Part shown: piece after piece, positions 55,651 to 64,000 of the stretch
How the letters are laid out: every line of letters starts with the position of its first letter
Numbering within the stretch: position 1 is the first letter of the stretch
Assembly (NCBI GenBank): GCA_020830965.2
Contig: JACCFC020000008.1
Location: 68,749-132,748, forward strand
Direction of reading: 5' to 3'
Source of the DNA: Neisseriaceae bacterium TC5R-5
GTDB taxonomy: Bacteria > Pseudomonadota > Gammaproteobacteria > Burkholderiales > Chromobacteriaceae
Length of the DNA stretch: 64,000 nt
Made by a program: the position numbers and the translations under genes
The notes under the pieces: model-generated
The model's database searches: none
Seen by the model: only the letters and a program-made list of their open reading frames with translations
What the model was told of the DNA's origin: nothing

Positions 55651-56589
55651 TCAGAATAAACGGGTATCAAACAGGCTTTTCACTCCACCGGCGAACTCGA
55701 CACCAAAGCGGCGTGCCAGGCGGCTTGATAGGTCGTCCTGCTGTGTATAGTCCACTGTTTTTGCCGATTTGATGATGTCACGAGCAACTGATTGAACTGA
55801 GCCATAGCCATCGGCAATACCGAGTGGAATGCTTTTCTCTCCAAGCCAGATCATGCCGGAAAATAACTCGGGGTCGTTTTTCAGACGTGCCCCACGGCCT
55901 GCTTTGACTGCACTGATGAATTGCTGGTGAATATCGTTGAGTAATTGCTGGCGTATCGCTTCGTGCTTCGGGTTGAGTGGGGAGAAGGGGTCGCCCATGG
56001 CTTTGTTATCGCCGGCAGTTTGTAGACGGCGCTGTATGCCGAGCTTTTCCATCGCACTAGTGAAGCCGAAGCCATCGGAGAGCACGCCTATCGAGCCGAT
56101 GATGCTGGCTTTGTCGACAAAAATCTTGTCGGCAGCAGAGGCAATGTAGTAACAGCCTGAGGCGCAGACTTCATTGACAACAACATAGATTGGAATATTG
56201 GTGTGGGCCTTCTTTTGCCGCAGAATTTCATCGTAGGCCATACCCGATAAAACCGGGCTGCCACCTGGACTATTGGCGTTGATAATGATGCCACGGGTAT
56301 TTTTATCGCTATAAGCATCACTCAAAGCTTGGCCGAGTTTGTTGGCGGTATCACTCTGATTGTCAATGACGCCTTCCAGGTCGATGACGGCCGTATGTCC
56401 GCCATCGTTCAGTCCTACTCTGGCTTTCTCATCGTTGCGGAGATAGATGTTGGCGGCGATAAAAGCAAAAATCAACAGCCAGATCAGGCGAAAGAAGATT
56501 CTCCATTGCCGCGCTCGTTTTTGTTCGGCCAGCGCAGCCCCTGCCAGTTTTTCTAATAGTTGGCGTTCCCAGTTGGATGTGTCAGTCAT
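55651..56589 (-). CDS. sppA: Signal peptide peptidase SppA (S49 protease)
   Basis: A 312-residue inner-membrane serine protease of the short SppA type. A TM helix lies at about 28-47. The S49 core has NANSPGGSPVLSG, the catalytic serine in EVCASGCYYIASAAD, IGSIGVLSDGFGFT and the catalytic lysine in TAGDNKAMGDPFSP. It degrades cleaved signal peptides. It is 19 bp upstream of motD on the same strand, an unusual pairing. Confidence 0.93.
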   Translation of the reverse strand: MTDTSNWERQLLEKLAGAALAEQKRARQWRIFFRLIWLLIFAFIAANIYLRNDEKARVGLNDGGHTAVIDLEGVIDNQSDTANKLGQALSDAYSDKNTRGIIINANSPGGSPVLSGMAYDEILRQKKAHTNIPIYVVVNEVCASGCYYIASAADKIFVDKASIIGSIGVLSDGFGFTSAMEKLGIQRRLQTAGDNKAMGDPFSPLNPKHEAIRQQLLNDIHQQFISAVKAGRGARLKNDPELFSGMIWLGEKSIPLGIADGYGSVQSVARDIIKSAKTVDYTQQDDLSSRLARRFGVEFAGGVKSLFDTRLF

Positions 56590-56696
56590 ACGGTGGTTAA
56601 CTCCTGTTGGCTATTGATATGAGTCTAGCAAATTCTCTTGAGTATGACATGAGCGCTATCGTCAAGGGTGCTGTGCCGCGTGTAAAGGCGAAGGCT

Positions 56697-57368
56697 TCAA
56701 CCTGGTGTGGTGTGCAGTTGTGGCAGTAGCCAGTGCTGCAAGTCTGCGATGGAATGAAAAATGGCACCGGGCTGGTAGCAGCTTAAATGTTCACTAGAGT
56801 GAGCCCCATAGCTGACGGCCACGCTATGACAGCGAGCATTGATGGCCATTTGCAGATCATGGCTGGTGTCGCCAATCATCAAGGTACGTTGTGGATCTAC
56901 ACCTAGGGTGTCCGTGAGCTCCAACAGCATGGCAGGATGTGGTTTGGAGTGACACTCATCAACCGTTCTGGTGGCATCAAACAAGGCGTGAAGACCTGTT
57001 TGTTCTAATAAGCGGTTTAATCCCCGGCGACTATTGCCGGTAGCGACGGCGAGGAAGGTATGACTCGCCTGAATGGCTTGCAAGCATTCAACGGCGTTAT
57101 CAAATAAAACAACTTGCTGCTGTTGGTGATGATAATGCTGGATAAAGGCGGCGTGCAGTGCCGGTAGCTGCTGCTGGGTTGCGCTGGGACAAGCTTGTTG
57201 CAGCGCTTGGTTCAGTTCCAAGCCAATGCAGTGGCTGGCTTGTTCCCGGCTGGGAATGGGGAGGGAGAGGTCGGCACAGGCTTGTTGGATCGCCTTGCTA
57301 ATGTGTGCCGTTGAATCCATCAAGGTGCCATCCCAATCAAAAACGATCAGGTCAAAAGTCTTACTCAT
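56697..57368 (-). CDS. HAD phosphatase, phosphoglycolate phosphatase-like
   Basis: A 223-residue HAD-superfamily hydrolase (subfamily IA). Motif I is FDWDGTLMDS, motif II AVATGNSR, motif III lysine in CHSKPHPAML and motif IV MIGDTSHDLQMA. All catalytic residues are present. Similarity is to Gph, but the true substrate may differ. It overlaps rluC by 8 bp, a common betaproteobacterial pair. Confidence 0.88.
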   Translation of the reverse strand: MSKTFDLIVFDWDGTLMDSTAHISKAIQQACADLSLPIPSREQASHCIGLELNQALQQACPSATQQQLPALHAAFIQHYHHQQQQVVLFDNAVECLQAIQASHTFLAVATGNSRRGLNRLLEQTGLHALFDATRTVDECHSKPHPAMLLELTDTLGVDPQRTLMIGDTSHDLQMAINARCHSVAVSYGAHSSEHLSCYQPGAIFHSIADLQHWLLPQLHTTPG

Positions 57369-58296
57369 ATCGCTCCAAGCTTTGCAGAAAAGAGTTTAAC
57401 TCGTTCGGTAAGGGGGCTTGTAGTTGCAGCGTCTCGCCACTGAGCGGGTGCGGCAGACTTAAGCTGTAAGCATGCAGGAACAGGCGATGCAGGCCATGCT
57501 TGGCTAAAGCTTTGTTATCGGCGATATGGCCATATTTGTCATCCCCTGCGATGGCACAGCCTTTAGCCTGCATGTGCACACGGATTTGATGGGTTCGTCC
57601 GGTGCGTAACTGTGCTTCGAGCAGGGTGAACTCAGCAAAGCGTTGCTTGATGGCAAAGTTGGTGTGTGAGTACTTGCCCTGGTCGGCTACCTGGACGCGG
57701 CGTTCGCCATCCTCGGTATGGTATTTGAACAGCGGCAGCTTGACTTGCGTGACGTGTTCCGGCCATTGGCCAACAGCCAAAGCCAGGTAGCGCTTGTCGG
57801 GTACATTGTCACGCAGCATGTCATGAAGCTTGAGCAGGGCAGAGCGTTTTTTTGCCAGTATCAGCAGGCCGGAAGTGTCTCTATCCAAACGGTGTGCCAG
57901 TTCCAGATAGCGCCATTCTGGATGAGCTTGCCGTAATTGCTCAATGACACCAAAAGCGATGCCGCTACCGCCGTGTACGGCGACCCCGGAGGGTTTGTCG
58001 ATGACCAGTAGCGCGTTGTCTTCGTAGACAATCGGGAAGGTGCCTGGTGTGACCTGTTTATCGGCACGTTCGGCAAGCCGTATCGGTGGGATGCGTAATT
58101 CATCAGCAGCCTGGATGCGATAAGAGGCATCGATTCTGCCTTTGTTTACGCGTACTTCCCCGGAGCGCAGAATCCGGTAGATATGGCTTTTGGGGACCCC
58201 TTTCAGCAGACGTACCAAATAATTGTCTATACGTTGTCCAGCATCGGCTTCGTCAATCTGAAGCAGGGTAACGGAATTTTTGCGAATGTCAGTCAT
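57361..58296 (-). CDS. rluC: 23S rRNA pseudouridine synthase RluC
   Basis: A 311-residue RluA-family pseudouridine synthase. An N-terminal S4 RNA-binding domain (QRIDNYLVRLLKGVPKSHIY) precedes the catalytic domain with the aspartate motif LAHRLDRDTSGLLILAKK and RTGRTHQIRVHMQ. RluC modifies positions 955, 2504 and 2580. It is divergent from rne as in E. coli; its start overlaps the -35 side of the rne promoter. Confidence 0.93.
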   Translation of the reverse strand: MTDIRKNSVTLLQIDEADAGQRIDNYLVRLLKGVPKSHIYRILRSGEVRVNKGRIDASYRIQAADELRIPPIRLAERADKQVTPGTFPIVYEDNALLVIDKPSGVAVHGGSGIAFGVIEQLRQAHPEWRYLELAHRLDRDTSGLLILAKKRSALLKLHDMLRDNVPDKRYLALAVGQWPEHVTQVKLPLFKYHTEDGERRVQVADQGKYSHTNFAIKQRFAEFTLLEAQLRTGRTHQIRVHMQAKGCAIAGDDKYGHIADNKALAKHGLHRLFLHAYSLSLPHPLSGETLQLQAPLPNELNSFLQSLERYE

Positions 58297-58308
58297 ATTG
58301 CTTATACT
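58280..58308 (+). promoter_or_regulatory. rne promoter
   Basis: TTGCGA (58280-58285), a 17-bp spacer and TATACT (58303-58308). Transcription would begin near 58315, about 508 nt before the rne ATG. Confidence 0.6.
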
Positions 58309-58314
58309 TCGGGC

Positions 58315-58822
58315 GCCGTCTCACGAGTAGTTATTGCTTTGTGATGACAGCAGATTGCCAGGATGAAGCCACGATTATTTTAGTTGTGGCACAGTTGTAT
58401 GTGGTTTAAGACGTGGCCGGCAAAACGTAAGTTTTGACCTGACGCCACAATATATGCAAAGCAGTCAAGGTTAACTCGCTCACCGAAAAGCAGCGATGGT
58501 AATGCATTTGTCCGCATAACGCACTCACGAGTATTTTGTTCCTTGATGCTTAAGCCAGTCAGGGGATTTTGCAGCGAAGTTTGACCCGGCATGTAGTCAG
58601 TTGCATTGCTTGTCCTGCTGTTATTTATAGCAGGTCGGAATTCCGTAGCGCCCTTTGCGCACAAGATGCAAGGCCACATGTAATGTTTCAGGAAGTAGGC
58701 TTGTCAAAACTGGTGTTATACGATCTTTATACCCACACTTCTTTCGGAAAGCGCCCATCACTAATCACTGGGCCGTCAAATACTGGCTGCATCCTTGCGT
58801 GAGTGCCGCGCAAGGAACGTAA
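58315..58822 (+). other. Long rne 5' leader
   Basis: This 508-nt region has no convincing gene. It contains a perfect CAAAAC-GTAA-GTTTTG hairpin with a GNRA loop (58421-58436), an AT-rich middle and a GCGC/GCGC hairpin (58648-58660). In E. coli a long structured rne leader lets RNase E control its own mRNA; the same role is inferred here from length and structure. Confidence 0.5.
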
Positions 58823-61798
58823 ATGAAACGTATGTTGTTCAACGCAACGCAGGCTGAAGAGTTGCGCGTTGCTATTGTCGATGGCCAAAAACTGATCGAC
58901 CTTGATATTGAGACGGTAGGAAAAGAGCAGCGCAAAGGGAATATTTATAAAGGCATTATTACTCGAATAGAGCCTTCTCTTGAGGCATGCTTTGTCGATT
59001 ATGGTACTGAACGTCACGGCTTTCTGCCGTTCAAAGAAGTAGCCCGTTCCTATTTTCAAGGCTACGAAGGTGGCCGGCCGCGCATCCAAGAGGTGCTGCG
59101 TGAGGGTATGGAAGTGGTTGTGCAGGTGGAAAAGGACGAGCGCGGTAATAAGGGCGCGGCGCTAACTACTTACATCAGCCTAGCTGGCCGTTATCTGGTG
59201 TTGATGCCCAATAATCCTCGTGGCGGTGGCGTCTCGCGTCGTATTGAGGGTGAAGAGCGTCAGGAGCTTAAAGACTTGCTAGGCCAGTTGGATGTGCCGA
59301 CGGGGATGAGCCTGATTGCACGCACTGCCGGTATTGGTCGTGGTCTTGAAGAATTGCAGTGGGACTTGGGTTATCTGATGCAGTTATGGCGTGCTATTGA
59401 AGGCGCAGCCAGTAAGCAGAGTGCGCCGTTCTTGATTCTGCAAGAAGGTAGCTTGGTTATCCGTGCTATTCGGGATTATTTTCAGCCGGATATCGGTGAA
59501 GTCTTGATCGATACCGATGAAATTCACGATCAGGCCAAGCAGTTTATGGCGCACGTGATGCCGCATATGTTGTCACGGGTCAAAGCCTATAAAGACCACG
59601 TGCCTTTGTTCTCCCGCTTTCAAATTGAACATCAAATTGAAACTGCCTTTTCGCGTAGTGTGCAACTACCGTCTGGCGGCGCGATTGTCATTGATCATAC
59701 CGAAGCCCTGGTATCTATCGATGTGAACTCGGCCCGTGCTACTAAGGGCGCCGACATCGAAGATACGGCTGTTAGAACTAATCTGGAAGCGGCAGAGGAA
59801 ATCGCACGCCAGCTGCGTTTGCGAGATTTGGGCGGTTTGGTGGTGATCGACTTTATCGATATGGAGAACACCAAGAACCAGCGCGATGTCGAGAACAAGC
59901 TGCGTGACGTGCTCAAGTATGACCGCGCACGCGTGCAGATGGGTAAGTTGTCACGTTTTGGCTTGCTGGAATTATCGCGTCAGCGTTTGCAGCCTAGTCT
60001 TGGCGAAACCAGTCACCAGCCGTGCCCGCGTTGTCATGGTATCGGTTTTATTCGCGGTATTGAGTCGTCGGCCTTGCATATTCTGCGCATCATTCAAGAA
60101 GAGGCGATGAAAGAAAACACCGGTGCGGTGCATGCACAGGTGCCAGTAGATGTCGCAACCTTTCTGCTCAACGAAAAACGTGCCGAAATCCATTCGGTTG
60201 AAGAGCGTTTAGACGTCGATGTGGTGTTGATCCCCAATATTCATCTGGAGACGCCACATTACAAAATAGTCCGTGTCCGTCATGATGACTTGGCCGAGGC
60301 TGGTGAGGCTCCGAGTTATTTGCGGGTTGAGGTGCAGGAAGAGGATGTGACGACTAACTTCGGGCAGGAAAAACCGAAGCTGGAGCGTCCTGAAGCTGCG
60401 GTGAAAGATTTTACGCCACAGCGGGCACCGGATGCCAAAGTCGTTCCTGCTGCCGTTGAGGCGGGGTTGCTGGAGCGCGTCGTTGCTTGGGTGAAGGGCC
60501 TGTTTGCTGAGCCCGAGGTGGTTGCACCGGTGGAAAGTAAAAAACCGGCCCATTCTTCATCGCGTGGTAATCGTCAGCGCCAAAATGATCGTCGTTCCGG
60601 CGGTCAGGCGCGTCGTGAGCATGAACAGCGTAGGCAAGACACTTCTACTGCTGAGGAGGCGGGTAAGCGTCGCCAGCCATTGGAGCGTAATGATCGCTCT
60701 GAACGACAGGAGGGCCGTAAGGATGCGGCTGTTCGCGAAGAGCGTAGCGAGCCTTTGGCTCGTAATAGTCGGCGACGTGAGCGTGAGCCGCGCGAAAGTC
60801 GCGAGGTGAGGGAGCCGCGTCAGCCTGCTGTTGCTGCGCGCGAGGAGTCGCCTCGGGCAGAGCCGAACGGTGCTGAGCGAACAGACAATCGCGCCAGAAA
60901 TGAAGGGCGCCGCCGTCAGCCGCAAGCTGCCTTGGATATGGAGAAGCCGCAGGCGGAGCCCGCTTTGTCGGTGGAGGCTGAGCAGCAGGAGCGTCATGAG
61001 AGCCGTCGGCGTCGTGGGGGACGTCGTGATCGCCGTCGCGATGGTGATGAGGGTACCGGCATCGCTCAAGCTAATGTTGCAAGCGCAGCAGTATCAATGG
61101 AGCAGGAAGCAATACAATTATCGCCAGTTGAGGATATCAAGCTGGAGACATCGGTTCCTTCAATTGTGTTATCAACACCTGTGTTGCCCGATCAAGTTGA
61201 GGCCCTGCTTGTGGTCGAGCCCGTTCAGGAAGTCGTCACACCCCCTCTGGTTGTTAAGCCGTTAAGCGAAGTTGCTGCAGTAGAGAGTGTCGATGTTGTC
61301 CGCGCCACGTGGATTGAGCCTGCAACTACGGTTGTGATCGCTCAGCCTGAACAGATGCCTGCTCTGGAACAGCCAGTTGTGCCTGCGTTCTCCTATGTCG
61401 AGCCAGAGCATAATGAAAGTAATTTCAACGTGGCACCGACTTATGCCGAGCCATCGACTTTAGAAGAGTTGTTTGCGTCGGTTCCTGCTCCACAGCCTAT
61501 CGCGCCAGAGCCGCTTATCGAGCCGGAGGCTGTGCCAGTGGTGGCGTTTGTATCTCCTGCTGCTGTTGTGGAAGAGCCGGTAGTGCTGGTGTCGGAAGCA
61601 CCTAAGGTGACTGAGGCTGAGCCGATTGAGTTAGGTGGCCTGATTATGGTGGCGACCAAGCCACATATAGAAATCAGTGAGCCGGAATTGCCTGCCTTGT
61701 CGGCGGGGCCGCGACGTAAAGACCTGAGAACGGCTGGGCTGGCGCATGAGGCTGCCACGCCAGCATCGTTAGTGCAGATTGAGACTCGGCATTCATAG
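58823..61798 (+). CDS. rne: Ribonuclease E
   Basis: A 991-residue endoribonuclease. The catalytic half (1-~510) has an S1 domain (GNIYKGIITRIEPSLEACFVDY), 5'-sensor and DNase I-like active site with SIDVNSARAT and VVIDFIDME. The zinc-link cysteines are in CPRCHG. The C-terminal half is disordered: Arg-rich RNA-binding stretches (about 575-760), then a Pro/Val/Glu-rich tail, which usually scaffolds the degradosome. It initiates mRNA decay and processes rRNA and tRNA. Confidence 0.96.
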   Translation: MKRMLFNATQAEELRVAIVDGQKLIDLDIETVGKEQRKGNIYKGIITRIEPSLEACFVDYGTERHGFLPFKEVARSYFQGYEGGRPRIQEVLREGMEVVVQVEKDERGNKGAALTTYISLAGRYLVLMPNNPRGGGVSRRIEGEERQELKDLLGQLDVPTGMSLIARTAGIGRGLEELQWDLGYLMQLWRAIEGAASKQSAPFLILQEGSLVIRAIRDYFQPDIGEVLIDTDEIHDQAKQFMAHVMPHMLSRVKAYKDHVPLFSRFQIEHQIETAFSRSVQLPSGGAIVIDHTEALVSIDVNSARATKGADIEDTAVRTNLEAAEEIARQLRLRDLGGLVVIDFIDMENTKNQRDVENKLRDVLKYDRARVQMGKLSRFGLLELSRQRLQPSLGETSHQPCPRCHGIGFIRGIESSALHILRIIQEEAMKENTGAVHAQVPVDVATFLLNEKRAEIHSVEERLDVDVVLIPNIHLETPHYKIVRVRHDDLAEAGEAPSYLRVEVQEEDVTTNFGQEKPKLERPEAAVKDFTPQRAPDAKVVPAAVEAGLLERVVAWVKGLFAEPEVVAPVESKKPAHSSSRGNRQRQNDRRSGGQARREHEQRRQDTSTAEEAGKRRQPLERNDRSERQEGRKDAAVREERSEPLARNSRRREREPRESREVREPRQPAVAAREESPRAEPNGAERTDNRARNEGRRRQPQAALDMEKPQAEPALSVEAEQQERHESRRRRGGRRDRRRDGDEGTGIAQANVASAAVSMEQEAIQLSPVEDIKLETSVPSIVLSTPVLPDQVEALLVVEPVQEVVTPPLVVKPLSEVAAVESVDVVRATWIEPATTVVIAQPEQMPALEQPVVPAFSYVEPEHNESNFNVAPTYAEPSTLEELFASVPAPQPIAPEPLIEPEAVPVVAFVSPAAVVEEPVVLVSEAPKVTEAEPIELGGLIMVATKPHIEISEPELPALSAGPRRKDLRTAGLAHEAATPASLVQIETRHS

Positions 61799-61825
61799 GT
61801 CTTGATACGCTAGTGTTTGGGTGAG

Positions 61826-61857
61826 TTTAGGGCGTACATCGTACGCCCTAAACTTTT
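61826..61857 (+). terminator. rne terminator
   Basis: TTTAGGGCGTAC (61826-61837) and GTACGCCCTAAA (61841-61852) form a perfect 12-bp stem, followed by CTTTT. Confidence 0.88.
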
Positions 61858-61981
61858 ATGGGGCCTGGATTGAAACAGGCTTGCCCTTTGTGAGCTGATT
61901 GGCGGCGTGTTGCCGTAATAGTGTTGCGCAGTGGTAATATGATTAACGATTATGTTGTTGATAAGCCCAAGGAGACATGCC

Positions 61982-62455
61982 ATGCAAGGTGACAAGAAGG
62001 TTATTAAGTATCTGAATCAGGTTCTCAAAAAAGAGCTGACGGCGATCAGTCAGTATTTCTTGCATGCCCGTATGTATAAGAACTGGGGACTGGCACAGTT
62101 GAATGAACATGAGTACCGGGCTTCCATTGATGAGATGAAGCATGCTGATGTGTTGATTGAGCGGGTGTTGTTTTTGGAAGGGCTGCCCAATTTGCAAGAC
62201 TTGGGTAAGTTGCACATTGGCGAGAACACTAAGGAAATGCTGGCGTGTGATCTAACGCTGGAGTTAGAGGCAATACCATTGTTGCGAGAGGCCATTGCCT
62301 ACTGTGAAACCGTGAAAGATTATGTGTCTCGTGATTTGCTGGCAACGATTCTTGCCAGTGAAGAAGAGCATGTTGACTGGTTGGAAACGCAGTTGAGTCT
62401 GATAGAGAAGATAGGCATTGAGAATTATCTGCAGAGTCAGCTAGACCACGATTGA
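61982..62455 (+). CDS. bfr: Bacterioferritin
   Basis: A 157-residue haem-binding ferritin. Ferroxidase ligands match E. coli Bfr: Glu18, Glu51, His54, and the SEEEH pair near 127-130. Met52, the axial haem ligand, is conserved (DEMKHAD). It stores iron as a 24-mer. AAGGAG precedes the ATG at 61982; an upstream ATG at 61952 is in frame but unlikely. No Fur box or bfd gene is evident nearby. Confidence 0.95.
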   Translation: MQGDKKVIKYLNQVLKKELTAISQYFLHARMYKNWGLAQLNEHEYRASIDEMKHADVLIERVLFLEGLPNLQDLGKLHIGENTKEMLACDLTLELEAIPLLREAIAYCETVKDYVSRDLLATILASEEEHVDWLETQLSLIEKIGIENYLQSQLDHD

Positions 62456-62476
62456 ATCAGGCAGGGCAAGCAAGCT

Positions 62477-62504
62477 AGGGTGGCCAGTCATGGCCACCCT
62501 TTTT
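62477..62504 (+). terminator. bfr terminator
   Basis: AGGGTGGCCA (62477-62486) and TGGCCACCCT (62491-62500) form a perfect stem with a run of five T. It probably also serves convergent yaaA. Confidence 0.88.
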
Positions 62505-62517
62505 CGTGCCTGCTTGG

Positions 62518-63294
62518 TTAAATTTGCGCCTCGCGCCGGAATACCCAGCGTGTGGCATCGGATGTTTTTTCATCGTAGCAATAGCCGGCATAGTCAAACT
62601 GCTTTAATTGTTCCACTTGCTGCACCTGATGTCTGGCTGCCCAGCGTGCCATCAGGCCACGTGCACGTTTGGCATAGAAGCTGATAATTTTATATTGACC
62701 ATTTTTGGCATCTTGGAACACTGGTGTGATCACCGGAACGTTCAACTGCGCGGTTTTGACAGATTTGAAATACTCTTCGGAAGCTAGGTTGACCAGCACA
62801 GGTTCTGCTTGCTGGCTTAATGTTTGCTGTAAGTGTTCTGTGATGATATTGCCCCAGAACTCATATAAGTTTTTGCCACGAGCGTTAATCAGGCGTGTGC
62901 CCATTTCCAGCCGATAGGCTTGCATCAGATCCAGTGGCCGCAGGACACCGTACAGCCCCGATAAAATACGCAAATGCACTTGTAGATAATCTATCTCGGC
63001 TTGGCCCAGATCGCTGGCGTTCAAGCCTTCGTAGACATCGCCTTTAAAGGCCAGTACAGCTGCTTTGGCATTGCCCGGGGTGAAGGGGGTGTGCCAGTCG
63101 TGGTAACGGCCAATATTGAGCTGTGCCAGGCTATCGCTGATGCTCATCAGCTTGGCAATGTCCTGTGGGCTGGCTTGGCGTAAGGTGGTGATCAGCTGTG
63201 CGCTGTGTTGCAGCAGTTCGGGTAGTGAGTGTGGTGTGGTGTGGGCTGGAGTTTGATAGTCTAGGGTCTTGGCGGGTGAGATGACCATTAGCAT
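62518..63294 (-). CDS. yaaA: Peroxide stress protein YaaA
   Basis: A 258-residue UPF0246/YaaA protein. It begins MLMVISPAKTLDYQTP, with FKGDVYEGLNA, LRILSGLYGVLRPLDLMQAYRLEMG and YKIISFYAKRARGLMARW. In E. coli YaaA lowers free iron during hydrogen peroxide stress. The placement next to bfr links two iron-control genes. Convergent to bfr; divergent from dtd. Confidence 0.94.
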   Translation of the reverse strand: MLMVISPAKTLDYQTPAHTTPHSLPELLQHSAQLITTLRQASPQDIAKLMSISDSLAQLNIGRYHDWHTPFTPGNAKAAVLAFKGDVYEGLNASDLGQAEIDYLQVHLRILSGLYGVLRPLDLMQAYRLEMGTRLINARGKNLYEFWGNIITEHLQQTLSQQAEPVLVNLASEEYFKSVKTAQLNVPVITPVFQDAKNGQYKIISFYAKRARGLMARWAARHQVQQVEQLKQFDYAGYCYDEKTSDATRWVFRREAQI

Positions 63295-63386
63295 GGGGCG
63301 GCTCCTGTAAGTGGGGCTTTATTGTAATGGAGCAGCACCGAGTTTGCTTGTGCAAAAGCTGATGGCTGGCTGATGAGAGGATAAGT

Positions 63387-63839
63387 ATGCGAGTGCTGGT
63401 ACAGCGTGTGCGTAAGGCCGCAGTAGCGGTTAATGATCTGACCGTGGGGGAGATAGGTTTAGGGGTATTGTTACTGCTTGGCGTAGAGGAGGCCGATCAG
63501 AAAGAAGACGTGGATTGGCTGGTGCGCAAAATCAGTCGCTTGCGTATTTTTGATGATGAGCTTGGGGTAATGAACCATTCTTTATTGGACGTAGCGGGCG
63601 ATGCTTTGGTGGTGAGTCAGTTCACTTTGTTTGCCAGCACCCAGAAGGGCAACCGGCCATCGTATACCCGTGCAGCAAGACCGGACTTGGCGGTGCCTTT
63701 ATTCGAACACTTCAGCCATCAATTATCGCTCACTTTAAACCGGCCGGTGGCACGCGGGGTATTTGGAGCGGATATGCAGGTGACTTTATTGAATGATGGT
63801 CCGGTGACTATTTGGCTGGATAGCAAGAGCCGAGAGTAG
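63387..63839 (+). CDS. dtd: D-aminoacyl-tRNA deacylase
   Basis: A 150-residue DTD. It starts [17 protein letters not shown], with the catalytic SQFTLFA and the GPVT-type motif in [10 protein letters not shown]. It removes D-amino acids, and glycine from tRNA-Ala, to guard translation. The TAG stop is followed by a short sequence resembling the ends of the 114-bp element and then by an IS. Confidence 0.95.
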   Translation: MRVLVQRVRKAAVAVNDLTVGEIGLGVLLLLGVEEADQKEDVDWLVRKISRLRIFDDELGVMNHSLLDVAGDALVVSQFTLFASTQKGNRPSYTRAARPDLAVPLFEHFSHQLSLTLNRPVARGVFGADMQVTLLNDGPVTIWLDSKSRE

Positions 63840-63880
63840 TTCCTGACCACCATCGTGAAGGTTTGGTGAGCGGCTCTAAG
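63837..63880 (+). repeat. Possible Correia-like remnant (R6)
   Basis: TTTGGTGAGCGGCTCT (63863-63878) matches the R2 right end TTTTGTTAGCGGCTCT at 14 of 16 bases and is followed by AA, so TA flanks it as in R2. TTCCTGACCA next to the dtd stop resembles the left interior CTCCTGATCCA. It would be a heavily deleted copy of about 44 bp. Confidence 0.4.
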
Positions 63881-64000
63881 AGCCTGTTCACGATTCCTAA
63901 ATGCTGGAAAATAAGGAGATGCGAACAACAAAATATCCAAGCGACATCAGTCTAGAACAATTTGAACAAATTCGTCCTCTGCTGGAGAGTGTGCGCAAGA
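63881..64000 (+). mobile_element. IS5-family insertion sequence, left end
   Basis: The element begins GAGCCTGTTCACGATTCC, preceded by CTAA, a sequence fitting the YTAR target of IS5-type elements. A transposase gene follows within 40 bp. The right end and target duplication lie beyond the window. Confidence 0.75.
63919..64000 (+). CDS. IS5-family transposase, N-terminal fragment (cut by window)
   Basis: The first 27 residues read MRTTKYPSDISLEQFEQIRP then LLESVRK. I recognise this as the N-terminus of IS5-family (DUF4096-type) transposases. AAGGAG directly abuts the ATG at 63919 with no spacing. An in-frame ATG at 63901 (MLENKE...) is the alternative start. The catalytic DDE domain lies outside the window. 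Confidence 0.75.
   Translation, partial: MRTTKYPSDISLEQFEQIRPLLESVRK

Noticed and set aside
61931..61960. Fur box upstream of bfr
   Set aside because: TATGATTAACGATTATG partly resembles a Fur box, but needs a gap to align; not convincing.

Overview
The window is a stretch of bacterial chromosome, mostly conserved housekeeping genes. Several points suggest a betaproteobacterium of the order Neisseriales. The order rpsU-yqeY-dnaG-rpoD-tRNA-Ile and the block bamE-dapB beside fur are typical of Betaproteobacteria. The FtsK has a single N-terminal membrane segment and a motor very like the Neisseria type. A dispersed 114-bp element resembles the Neisseria Correia element. The genus is not identifiable from the sequence alone; a moderate-GC Neisseriales such as the Chitinibacteraceae is an inference.

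Layout. 1-2.8 kb: a membrane GGDEF protein cut by the window edge and a purine permease. 3.0-7.1 kb: gmk-rpoZ-spoT-thiS-thiG on one strand. 7.2-12.3 kb: rpsU, yqeY, dnaG, rpoD and a tRNA-Ile(CAU) gene interrupted by a group I intron. 12.3-19.2 kb, minus strand: chemoreceptor, xseA and mfd. 19.4-29.9 kb: rlmB, hemN/fnr, DUF1853-trmJ, suhB, a REC-REC-GGDEF protein, valS and arfB. 30-43 kb: ygiQ, a decayed Kdo hydroxylase gene, an aromatic aminotransferase, ftsK, a small hxlR/quinone-reductase cassette, gmhA, a copper chaperone, an amino-acid permease, a peptide-binding protein and a Nudix hydrolase. 43.3-48.3 kb: the prkA-yeaH-spoVR stress module. 48.3-54.7 kb: a haem-type ABC pair, dapB, bamE, fur, aat-bpt (N-degron tRNA transferases), a glycine-zipper lipoprotein and pyrD. 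54.8-63.8 kb: a motD-like stator gene, sppA, gph, rluC, rne with a long leader, bfr, yaaA and dtd. The window ends inside an IS5-type insertion sequence.

The two strongest observations are RNA- and repeat-based. (i) A 204-nt group I intron splits the anticodon loop of tRNA-Ile(CAU) and keeps every core helix I could check. It closely resembles the Azoarcus tRNA-Ile intron as I remember it. (ii) Four copies of an element of exactly 114 bp, one 75-bp deletion derivative and a probable remnant all sit at gene 3' ends. They are bounded by TA, and several of them supply the stop codon of the neighbouring gene. Two direct copies bracket a two-gene hxlR/oxidoreductase cassette between ftsK and gmhA.

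No CRISPR array, prophage, rRNA operon or replication origin was seen.
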